Assembly (NCBI GenBank): GCA_022562855.1
Contig: JADFON010000010.1
Coordinates: 1 to 14,201, forward strand
Reading direction: 5' to 3'
Length of the DNA: 14,201 nucleotides
Origin: Candidatus Zhuqueibacterota bacterium
Lineage (GTDB): Bacteria; SM23-31
This document shows positions 6,670 through 13,648 of this stretch, piece after piece. The notes beneath the pieces are model-generated. The model had not been told where the DNA came from. It did no database searches and saw only the letters and a list, made by a program, of their open reading frames with translations. Made by a program: the position numbers and the translations under genes. Within the stretch, counting starts at the first letter, position 1. Every line of letters begins with the position of its first letter.

Positions 6670-8409
6670 CTATTTGTTGTTCTGTTCAAACTGCTTAATT
6701 TTTTCTTCAGGAAGTCCCCATCCGCTAAAGGGGTCTTTCGGCGGGATAATTTTGCCCGGATTCATTACTCCGTTCGGGTCCAGTCCTGATTTCAGGGCTT
6801 TTACGGCTTTTACACCGGTAGATGAAATGTCTTCTTCCAACCAGGGCAAATGTTCATAACCAACCGCATGATGGTGAGATAAAGTGGCGCCATTTTTTAT
6901 AAACGAATCTTCGACTGTTTTTTTCACATAGAGATATTCATCAAGTTCTCTTCCCGGTGTTTCGGTAAATCCGAACGTAAAATAAAGGCTTGCCCCGGAG
7001 TGATACGTATGGCTTATGTGACAGCCGAGAAACGGTTTGTTCCCGGTATTTTTTATAGCCTTCTCCAGTGATTCGAGTGTCGCGTAATACAGAGGGAGCA
7101 GCTTACTCCATACTGTTGTGGTTTCGCTGACATCTGCAACGATACCCCGCTCCATTGCATAATCCCGCAAATACGGAAAATCATATTTACTCCGCTCAAA
7201 TGACCTGCCGGGATCTGTTCCAAGATTTATCGCGCCAAATTTTTTGTATATGGCGTTTACCTTCTTTTTGTGTTCCCTGAATTTCTTTTTATCACCTTCA
7301 AAAGCCGCTATCATGAGGCATAATTTGTCGGAATCGAACCTCTTTACGTGTTTTATGTAAGCTTTTACTAATTTAGAGAGGAACGGTTTGATGCCGGTGG
7401 ATTTCGTTTTATATGCGAACGAAAGCGCAGTTTTTCCCGGGTCGCTGAGCCTGGTGATCATAGGAGGGCATTCTTTTTCGACGCACATGTTTACCGCTTT
7501 GACGCCGCTTTCAAAATCGGGGAACAAATAACCGTAGAAATCCCTGCATTCCGGGCGTCGGTGCACTTGCATCGTAGCTTCTGTTATTACTCCAAGAATC
7601 CCTTCACTTCCGATGCAAATATGGTTTATGTCTACCCCGTTCGATGATTTCGGAACTGTTCTCGTGACGATAGTCCCGGCAGGAGTGACCATACGGAGAG
7701 CGAGTACCATGTCCTCGATCTTTCCGTATTTATCACTCTGCATCCCGGCAGACCGTGTAGCTATCCATCCTCCCAGTGACGAATATTCAAATGAATCGGG
7801 AAAATGACCCAGCGTCATTCCGGCTGCGTTCAACTGTTCTTCCATATGCGGACCCATCACGCCCGCCTGGATACGCGCGGTACACGACTCGTCATCCACG
7901 CTGAGCACTTTATCCATCCGTTTCATATCGAGAGAAACTACCATTCGCCCGTTGTGTCCTTTTGCTTCAAGACATCCGGCGATGTTCGATCCACCGCCGA
8001 ACGGAATAATTATTACATTGAATTCCGAGGCGGCTTTTACAATTGAAGAGACATCATCCTCGGTTTCAGCATAAATTACACAGTCCGGCGCCGCATCGAC
8101 AATACCGCGTCTTATACGCCACAGGTCTCTAAAGCTTTTGCCGTAAGCATGGATTATCCTGTCTTTTTTGTCTGTATTGACCTGGTCTTCCCTGAGAACG
8201 GATTTTACAACTTCTGAAAATCGCGGATTGATATTCGGTTCGGATAACGCTATCTGTTCAAGGTCTACGGGCGGAATTATCTTTGGCTCCTCGGTTATCC
8301 CGAGAATTTTTTTCATGTAAGGCCAGAGTTCAGGTTTGCTTTCGATATCGAATTCGGTACCTTCAGCTCCCCATCCCCACCACTTCATTTGCGCGACGTT
8401 TTTTTTCAA
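6670..8409 (-). CDS. agps: Alkyl-dihydroxyacetonephosphate synthase (alkylglycerone-phosphate synthase), FAD-dependent
   Basis: 579 residues. It makes the ether bond by exchanging the acyl chain of 1-acyl-DHAP for a fatty alcohol. FAD is used without net redox. Visible motifs: N-terminal KWWGWG, FAD-binding PFGGGSNIAG (136-145), DSFEYSSLGGWIATRSAGM (205-223, much like human PDSLEFSTVGGW), GSEGILGVITEATM (267-280), Arg320 (the position of the human disease residue Arg419), TYHSGASLYF with the conserved Tyr469, and SHHHAVG (His512-514) of the active site. Together these separate AGPS from D-lactate or glycolate oxidases of the same superfamily. No peroxisomal signal is present, as expected. The frame opens with TTG at 8409, which has AGGGA 5 nt upstream and overlaps the previous gene by 47 bp. 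ATG at 8388 (MKWWGWG) has no ribosome site but matches where homologues usually start. Confidence 0.93.
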   Translation of the reverse strand: MKKNVAQMKWWGWGAEGTEFDIESKPELWPYMKKILGITEEPKIIPPVDLEQIALSEPNINPRFSEVVKSVLREDQVNTDKKDRIIHAYGKSFRDLWRIRRGIVDAAPDCVIYAETEDDVSSIVKAASEFNVIIIPFGGGSNIAGCLEAKGHNGRMVVSLDMKRMDKVLSVDDESCTARIQAGVMGPHMEEQLNAAGMTLGHFPDSFEYSSLGGWIATRSAGMQSDKYGKIEDMVLALRMVTPAGTIVTRTVPKSSNGVDINHICIGSEGILGVITEATMQVHRRPECRDFYGYLFPDFESGVKAVNMCVEKECPPMITRLSDPGKTALSFAYKTKSTGIKPFLSKLVKAYIKHVKRFDSDKLCLMIAAFEGDKKKFREHKKKVNAIYKKFGAINLGTDPGRSFERSKYDFPYLRDYAMERGIVADVSETTTVWSKLLPLYYATLESLEKAIKNTGNKPFLGCHISHTYHSGASLYFTFGFTETPGRELDEYLYVKKTVEDSFIKNGATLSHHHAVGYEHLPWLEEDISSTGVKAVKALKSGLDPNGVMNPGKIIPPKDPFSGWGLPEEKIKQFEQNNK

Positions 8410-9148
8410 TGATTTCCCTGTCTTTCAGCTTATGAATTCTTTTTTCAAGTTCTTTTGTCACTTTAGCATACGACCTAAAGTTTTTAGTTGTGCTTTCTTC
8501 GCCATTACTTAAATATTCCCCGGGGTGAATAGGTTCCCCGATAAAAATTTGGAGTTTGACCGGTTTCATGAGGTTCCTGCCCTTCGGCATTGCTTTGTAA
8601 GTACCATCGATATATGCCGGCAGAATCGGAATGCCAAGTTCGACTGAAACGATTGAAAGACCTCTTTTGAACGGCTGCAAATCACCCGTTTTTGAACGGG
8701 TGCCTTCCGGGTAAATAATCAAACATCTCTTGTCTTTATTGACAAATTCCCTGCATGCAACAAGATACTCGGTTATGGTTTTACGGTTCGATTTCCTGTC
8801 AACCGGTATGAGGTTCATCAGAATATTGAGAAAGAACTTTCGTATCTTGTTTTCAAAAAAATAGTCCTTTGCGGCAATCATTGCAAAGTTCTTAAAACCT
8901 TTGCCGGATGCCGTCATCAATACGCCGCTGTCCATATGGCTGTTATGGTTACTGCAGAAAATAAAAGGTGAATCGGGAATATTTTCCTTTCCATAGATAG
9001 TCAACGGACAGTAAAGCGAAAACAAAACCTTGCAATACAATTCGAACAATTTCTTTCCGAACCTGCCGAGTAACGTCTGGTCTGCAGTGATATGGGAGTA
9101 TTCCGGCGCCAGCTCGGTATTCTCAAGCGCCGACCGGAAGGTGCTCAT
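8363..9148 (-). CDS. PlsC-family acyltransferase, probable DHAP acyltransferase of the ether-lipid operon
   Basis: 261 residues. HX4D motif in SNHNSHMD (His68, Asp73), LIPVDRKSNR (113-122), YPEGTRS (146-152), and PILPAYIDGTYKAMPKG at 174-190. There is no clear long N-terminal membrane helix, only an amphipathic region (about 26-50). A charged helix lies near the C-terminus. It differs clearly from the other PlsC in this operon, so it is not a recent duplicate. Its place just before alkyl-DHAP synthase suggests it makes acyl-DHAP, the AGPS substrate. In animals that step is done by GNPAT, from another branch of the LPLAT superfamily, so this assignment is inference. The ATG directly follows the TAA of the upstream gene, with GGGAG 7 nt away inside that gene, and its 3' end overlaps the AGPS start. 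Confidence 0.85.
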   Translation of the reverse strand: MSTFRSALENTELAPEYSHITADQTLLGRFGKKLFELYCKVLFSLYCPLTIYGKENIPDSPFIFCSNHNSHMDSGVLMTASGKGFKNFAMIAAKDYFFENKIRKFFLNILMNLIPVDRKSNRKTITEYLVACREFVNKDKRCLIIYPEGTRSKTGDLQPFKRGLSIVSVELGIPILPAYIDGTYKAMPKGRNLMKPVKLQIFIGEPIHPGEYLSNGEESTTKNFRSYAKVTKELEKRIHKLKDREIIEKKRRANEVVGMGS

Positions 9149-10303
9149 TTATTGTCTCCCGTAATTTGCGTGCGAAATTGCGAATTCATCGCTTGCAATG
9201 GCACCACCAAGCGATAGTTCGAGAGCCATAGCGCATGCACAAATGATCTCAGCCAGTTTTTTGGATGAGTTTTTTCCGGTACAGCCCATCAATTTCAGGT
9301 TGTTTTTCTGTTGTTTCAACCGTGTTCCCCCGCCAACCGTTCCGACACTGATGGAAGGCATGGTAAGATTGACATAAAGATCATCGTCGTTCCGCACCTC
9401 ATAACTCATGATACCAAGCGCGTTTTCCGCAACACATGCCGCATCCTGACCCGTTGCGAGGTAGATTGCGGTAAGCGCATTAGCCACGTGCTTATTCGAA
9501 CCGACTACACCCGCCATTTGCGAACCGCAGTTTGCCTGTATCCATCCATCGGCAAATTCACGCGCAGACGCTCTGAACATTCTCGTCAATATCTTGTTCT
9601 TTACGAAAGCGCTTGCAATAACCTGGTGGCTTCTGCCGATAAGCAGTGTCTTATAAGCCGGATTCTTGTCGCCGCTGAAATTACTCTCAAGATAATAGCG
9701 GTAACCGCTTGAATCCTCAAATTTTTCTTTGATATATTTGCACGCAATGTACGTAGCGATCGTTACCATATTTTGACCGGCAGCTTCTCCCGTATCGTAA
9801 AGAAAATCGAGTATAATGCTATTTTGACTGGGATATTTATCGATTCTGAGGAGCTTTCCATGCTTTGTCGTTGATTCTGCGGCGCTTTTTATCTCATCGT
9901 AATGGTCTTCGATCCAATTCACAAACATCTTCGTTTTATCTATATCGTCAAAGATAAAGATAGGGCTGCGTGATATTTCCTGTTTAATGTGGACTGTTTT
10001 TATTCCCCCCGACAGGTACATAGCGAAAAGTCCCCGCGTCATGGACAAAGTCAGCGTCCCTTCCAATGTACACAATGGCACATAAAAGATGCCGTCGGCG
10101 TAGGTTCCGTGTATGAGAAGAGGTCCCGTTACCGACATCGGAATCCGGACATACCCTACGTGATTCTCTATTATTCCCTTTAATTCATCCGGTTCTTCGG
10201 GAACTCCGTCCAGAAACTGATATCCCGTTTTTTCTTTCAGCCATTCTCTTCTTTTTGCAGTATTCGACTTTTTGAAGCCTCCCGGTGGTCTTACTCGAAG
10301 CAT
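9149..10303 (-). CDS. Class I-like HMG-CoA reductase homologue, divergent; possible acyl-thioester reductase
   Basis: 384 residues, equal to the catalytic domain of class I HMG-CoA reductase with no membrane domain. Landmarks: ENHVGYVRIP (47-56), TGPLLI, the catalytic Glu81 in TLEGTL, Arg112, GEAAGQNM (172-179; human GDAMGMNM), catalytic Lys213 in GDKNPAY, Asn270, ATGQDAA with Asp287, TMPSISVGTVGGG (314-326) and His378 in ISHANYGR. All four catalytic residues of a four-electron thioester-to-alcohol reductase are therefore present. By eye alignment to the human cis-loop SGNYCTDKK, Ser684 becomes Glu206 and Lys692 becomes Asn214, two residues that contact the HMG carboxylate. Substrate is thus uncertain: HMG-CoA, or a fatty acyl thioester giving the alcohol needed by AGPS. 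First gene of the operon; ATG with AGGA 7 nt upstream. Confidence 0.87.
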   Translation of the reverse strand: MLRVRPPGGFKKSNTAKRREWLKEKTGYQFLDGVPEEPDELKGIIENHVGYVRIPMSVTGPLLIHGTYADGIFYVPLCTLEGTLTLSMTRGLFAMYLSGGIKTVHIKQEISRSPIFIFDDIDKTKMFVNWIEDHYDEIKSAAESTTKHGKLLRIDKYPSQNSIILDFLYDTGEAAGQNMVTIATYIACKYIKEKFEDSSGYRYYLESNFSGDKNPAYKTLLIGRSHQVIASAFVKNKILTRMFRASAREFADGWIQANCGSQMAGVVGSNKHVANALTAIYLATGQDAACVAENALGIMSYEVRNDDDLYVNLTMPSISVGTVGGGTRLKQQKNNLKLMGCTGKNSSKKLAEIICACAMALELSLGGAIASDEFAISHANYGRQ

Positions 10304-10678
10304 AAATGTTTCCTATATATTTTTTGAAATTTTACCGTGACAAATTTGCGGAGGTCATCGCATGTTTAATTTTCACAACTGCGGTACATCTTATATCTCA
10401 ATGTAGCGATCATTCTTAAATGTGGCTAATGTACATATCGCATAAAGCATATTAAAATACCTTAACGCCGCCAAAAAGTCAATATATTTTTGGCTGTAAA
10501 CATTTTAACAAACTGTTTTCCGGTCAAAGGAACTATCGTAATCTAATACCGGTTTAAAATAATATAATCATCCTAAAAAAATATTATTATTAATGAATAA
10601 TTTGATTTTTTATCGGTATGTTATCAATAAGCGGGTCAACTTCAATACAAATATATCAATTCGATTAAAGGATACTCT
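10304..10678. promoter_or_regulatory. Divergent intergenic region expected to hold two promoters
   Basis: 375 bp, very AT-rich, between the ether-lipid operon (leftward) and the TonB-like gene (rightward); both transcripts must start here. The rightward gene has AAGGA (10668-10672) 6 nt before its ATG. I cannot point to a convincing -35/-10 pair on either strand, and I see no operator, riboswitch or terminator. A TTGTCA/TATATA pair on the minus strand was rejected because it sits too close to the start codon. Confidence 0.5.
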
Positions 10679-11305
10679 ATGCGTCCTCTATACTATGTAA
10701 CCGGAAAAATCAAAAGTGTTCGTATTAAATCATATAAAGCTGCTGTAGCGGCTTCGGTTATACTGCACGCGATTTTTATAACCGCTTTGAGTTTTTTCGG
10801 AGCAGGTACATCCGATACGATCAATGTAGAAAATTCGGTTTATGAGGAAGATATAACGACAAAAGAATATGAAGTCTCGTATGTGAACCTCGAATCTGAA
10901 AACACAGAATCTTCTGCGCTTTCTGCTGCGCCAGCGCAGCCTTCTGTGGAAATTCAAGGTGAAGAACCAAGCCCAATGGAGCTTATTACATACAGGACAG
11001 AAACAACCGTTCTCACCAGCGCAACGGGTAAACCAAGAGGGTATATCAACGGTGCGGTTGTAGAAAATGTTGAGGTCACTTTCGCTTATCTTGTAGTTGA
11101 AGCCCCGCCCCCGCCGCCCGCAGAAGAGGAAAAAGATCTTTTTTACTATCTAATGGGAGGCAGCCAAAGTGGAGCCGGTTCGAGTAGATCGGGATATGGC
11201 GGTGGAGTTGGAAGCATCGCGATTGGAGACGGAATGGGAGGCTCATGCCCCAGTCCGAACATCATCAATATCAATAGAAGAAAACCGGTAAGAGGCAAAA
11301 ATTGA
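10679..11305 (+). CDS. TonB-like N-terminal anchor protein without a TonB C-terminal domain
   Basis: 208 residues. A basic N-terminus is followed by one membrane helix (about 21-42, AAVAASVILHAIFITALSF), whose pattern of small residues and a histidine resembles the anchor of TonB/TolA/AgmX proteins. The rest would be periplasmic: an acidic Ser/Glu region (50-100), a segment 101-140, a proline cluster PPPPP (143-147), a glycine/serine-rich stretch (160-189) with SRSGYGGGVGSIAIGDG, one Cys190, and a short basic tail. A TonB box-binding C-terminal domain is absent, so it is either a truncated TonB-family protein or an envelope protein that only shares the anchor. The ATG has a strong AAGGA site. 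It is monocistronic, with its own terminator at 11341. Confidence 0.65.
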   Translation: MRPLYYVTGKIKSVRIKSYKAAVAASVILHAIFITALSFFGAGTSDTINVENSVYEEDITTKEYEVSYVNLESENTESSALSAAPAQPSVEIQGEEPSPMELITYRTETTVLTSATGKPRGYINGAVVENVEVTFAYLVVEAPPPPPAEEEKDLFYYLMGGSQSGAGSSRSGYGGGVGSIAIGDGMGGSCPSPNIININRRKPVRGKN

Positions 11306-11340
11306 TAAAAATCCTGTAGATAAATAAACAAATAAATTGC

Positions 11341-11376
11341 AAGCCCCATCCCACGCTTCGGGACGGGGCTTTTTTT
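11341..11376 (+). terminator. Rho-independent terminator
   Basis: AAGCCCCATCCC (11341-11352) pairs with GGGACGGGGCTT (11360-11371) with one A-C mismatch and a 7-nt loop, followed by a run of T to 11376. It ends the TonB-like gene, 35 bp after its stop. Confidence 0.92.
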
Positions 11377-11460
11377 ATGCCTAAAATTCTAATGAAATTC
11401 AGTATTTCAACTTACAAGCAGTACTTTTGTATTTTAGCACTTGCCGGATGACACTTCAAT

Positions 11461-11640
11461 ACCGATCCCGCTAAGCGGGACGGGCTTAGAAAAAGTGATT
11501 CAATGCAAGATTGTGACACCCCCAAAAACAGGGACACGTAGTGACAGGCCCCAAATGAAGGAGCAGATAGGCTAAGTTCAGCATGACGCTTACTGGTACG
11601 GTCATTCCGAACAAATAATCTTTCTCTTTTATAACAGAGT
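11461..11640. repeat. Degenerate intergenic repeat, copy C
   Basis: It contains the palindrome TCCCGC-TAA-GCGGGA, the same design as CCCGC-AGA-GCGGG in copy B. It also has TTCAGCATGACG and a GTCATTCCGAAC block followed by AATCTTTCTCTTTT. The end of the window (14171-14201) carries a related piece ending CGGAATCTTTT. It has no coding potential. Confidence 0.5.
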
Positions 11641-11795
11641 AACTTGTTTTGGAATCTCTTTTAAAAAAATACAAAAGTCTTGTAAGTAGTTGTTTTATAT
11701 TCCAATGATTCTCATATTAACCGTGTCAGCATTTGCTTCATAGAAATACCTTTTCCAGAATTCAGTGTTGTCGTTGTTTTGGCAACCTAATGCCC

Positions 11796-11966
11796 AACAG
11801 AATATTTTATCCGTATAGGCATATAAACCAGGATTATGCGGGTGAAGGAATGGGCATGATCTATGTAAAAACGATTGTTAAACTACACGGAGGTATGATA
11901 AACATTCAACCGGAACCGGGTAAAGGTTCAATTATCATGTTCGTCATCCCGAAGAAACGGCCGTAG
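11796..11966 (+). pseudogene. Histidine kinase ATPase-domain C-terminal remnant
   Basis: The reading NRIFYPYRHIN, then GEGMGMIYVKTIVKLHGG, then EPGKGSIIMFVIPKK is the C-terminal third of a HATPase_c domain: the IF.P(F/Y) box, the G2 box, the LHGG turn and the final PGKGS..F..P strand. The N and G1 boxes and all dimerisation or sensor parts are missing. The sequence upstream in this frame (from 11733) does not look like kinase. It has no ribosome site and is best read as the relic of a decayed two-component sensor. Confidence 0.7.
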
Positions 11967-12179
11967 ATTTTACACATCGGACGGTATTTAGTTTTCTTTT
12001 TGCGGTGCATGAGAAGCGGAAGTTGTTGGATTTGGGTAATAGTGTGTAATTCAGATAATGACCAGAGTTATTTGCTCACCCTTAGAAAAACACCTTACTT
12101 ATTGTTATTTGGCAATTCATTTTACTATTCAAATCTGTTTATTTGAAAATTAAGGAGAAAAAATTCTTGTTGGTCTGCT

Positions 12180-12326
12180 TTATTCTCTCGGGAGAACAAC
12201 ATAAAAAATCGAACCAACACCAACTTCTGATTCAAAGTAGAATTTGCCCCTATGTTTTTCGATGATAATTTTACACTCAAATAATCCAAGCCCTGTACCA
12301 TCTGCTTTCGTCGTAAATGTCGTATC
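12180..12326 (-). pseudogene. Second histidine kinase C-terminal remnant, opposite strand
   Basis: Minus-strand reading DTTFTTKADGTGLGL, then IIIEKHRGKFYFESEV and GSIFYVVLP: the F-box/G2-box end of a HATPase_c domain (family form PFFTTK..GTGLGL...I.E.HGG). The frame is open up to 12431, but residues before the motif are hydrophobic and unlike a kinase. It differs from the remnant at 11796 (GTGLGL versus GEGMGM), so it came from another kinase. Confidence 0.68.
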
Positions 12327-12504
12327 CTGCTTTATAATAAAATTGCATTTACAGAGCTTTATTGTTATAATAAAACAAATCAATGACAGATGCTTAATTA
12401 AAATGTACTTTTGTATATGATAGAACTTCAACAGGGTTAAGAATCATCAACAGTTAACAGAAGAACGTTAAACTACGCTAATAATTTTCGATAGGAGAAT
12501 CACC

Positions 12505-13401
12505 ATGCGTCTTATAACGAGGGGAGATGCCGATGGTTTGGCATGTGCTGTTTTCATTACGATAACAGAAAAAATTGAATCTATCATATTTGCACATCCA
12601 AAAGATATGCAAGATGGTAAGGTAGAAGTTTTACAGAATGATATTATCTGCAATTTGCCATATCACCCTGATTGTTATTTGTGGTTTGACCACCATATAT
12701 CAGAAGAAACCCGGAACGAAAAGGTTAAGGTTGGAAAATTTAAAGGAAAATTCGGGTTAGCTCCCAGTACTGCCCGATTGGTCTATGAATACTATAATGA
12801 CATTAACTTAAAAAAATACGAAGATTTTTTATCGGCTGTAGATAAATTGGATAGCGCACAATTGGATAAAAGTGATGTAATAGACCCCAAAGGGTGGATG
12901 TTGTTGATGATAAGCCTCGATCCCAGGACGTCACTCGGGGATTTTGAATTTTATTTCTCCGAATTGGTCGATTGGATCAAAAAAGATTCTTTTGAGGAGA
13001 TTATGAAACAGCCGGAGGTGCAACTTCGGTGTGATTATGTTTTGTCGGAATTAGACGAATTTAAAAAAGCTCTGTTAAAATATACGACTTTGGAAAACAA
13101 TGTGATCGTGATAGACTTTCGTGATCTGGAATTGATCCCAATGGGTAACCGGTTTTATGAATATATACTTTTCCCGGAGAGGAATATCTCGATAAGATTA
13201 TTTTGGGGGAAAGACAAGCATAATATAATATGCGCTGTAGGACATTCAATTTTTAAGCGGGATTCTAAAACAAATATTGGGTTACTCCTTAAAAAATATG
13301 GTGGAGGCGGTCTTCGCGGAGCAGGTACATGCCAACTCGACCCGGAAACGGCGGATAAACAAATTTCTGAAATAATAGAGCAAATAAAACAAGATGGTTA
13401 A
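12505..13401 (+). CDS. DHH-family phosphoesterase
   Basis: 298 residues. The N-terminal DHH domain has RGDADGLACA (6-15, metal-binding Asp8 and Asp10), HPKDMQDGK (31-39), the signature FDHH (61-64) and VDKLDSA (112-118). The C-terminal DHHA1-like substrate domain ends with GGGGLRGAGTCQ (266-277). DHH proteins are Mn-dependent phosphodiesterases or phosphatases (RecJ, NrnA/oligoribonucleases, cyclic dinucleotide and polyphosphate hydrolases). This subtype is often annotated as exopolyphosphatase-like, but the substrate is not settled. The DHHA1 motif normally reads GGGH; here His is Leu270, which may alter substrate binding. It has a strong start (AGGAG 7 nt before the ATG). The stop overlaps the next ATG (TAATG). 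Confidence 0.85.
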   Translation: MRLITRGDADGLACAVFITITEKIESIIFAHPKDMQDGKVEVLQNDIICNLPYHPDCYLWFDHHISEETRNEKVKVGKFKGKFGLAPSTARLVYEYYNDINLKKYEDFLSAVDKLDSAQLDKSDVIDPKGWMLLMISLDPRTSLGDFEFYFSELVDWIKKDSFEEIMKQPEVQLRCDYVLSELDEFKKALLKYTTLENNVIVIDFRDLELIPMGNRFYEYILFPERNISIRLFWGKDKHNIICAVGHSIFKRDSKTNIGLLLKKYGGGGLRGAGTCQLDPETADKQISEIIEQIKQDG

Positions 13402-13604
13402 TGCTTTACCTTATGAAAGGTGACAATCTAACTTATATTTTTGATGATAAAACAAAAACATTTCTCGCAATTTCTTATTTTGAAAAAATACCTACTCGAA
13501 TTAGAAACGGATATGCATATTTTTTGAATCGAGAATACAAAAATGAATTCCCAAATGTCGAAATCCAAAGATTAGATCCTTCTCTTTACACTAAGTTCAA
13601 GTAA
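13401..13604 (+). CDS. Small conserved-context hypothetical protein
   Basis: 67 residues. The ATG shares one base with the DHH stop codon (TAATG), the usual sign of translational coupling, although an ATG at 13413 is also possible. The sequence is rich in aromatic and basic residues (TYIFDDKTK, RNGYAYFLNREYKNEF) and looks like a small folded basic domain, with no cysteines or membrane segment. I do not recognise the family. Coupling suggests a role linked to the DHH enzyme. Confidence 0.55.
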   Translation: MLYLMKGDNLTYIFDDKTKTFLAISYFEKIPTRIRNGYAYFLNREYKNEFPNVEIQRLDPSLYTKFK

Positions 13605-13648
13605 TTACAAAAGTTCAGATCATAATAGAAAACAGGAGAATTAATTGA

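Larger units (their letters stand above)
11377..12504. other. Gene-poor region with repeat debris and kinase remnants
   Basis: About 1.1 kb with no intact gene. Bases 11461-11640 hold repeat debris: a TCCCGC-TAA-GCGGGA hairpin (11466-11480), TTCAGCATGAC, and GTCATTCCGAAC followed by AATCTTTCTC. Two histidine-kinase C-terminal remnants are listed separately (11796-11966 and 12180-12326). In 11640-11795, 11967-12179 and 12330-12480 I see only AT-rich sequence. The AGGAG at 12493-12497 belongs to the next gene. Confidence 0.65.

Noticed and set aside
10314-10343. Minus-strand TTGTCA (10338-10343), 18-nt spacer, TATATA (10314-10319) as promoter of the ether-lipid operon
   Set aside because: The -10 would lie about 10 nt before the ATG and a transcript would start after the AGGA ribosome site, so the two signals exclude each other.
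10400-10445. GCGAT...ATCGC inverted pair upstream of the HMGR homologue as an operator
   Set aside because: Only five bases per arm with a wide spacer in AT-rich DNA; expected by chance.
11486-11674. Minus-strand 62-residue frame in the gene-poor region
   Set aside because: Overlaps repeat debris, has no ribosome site and no recognisable composition.
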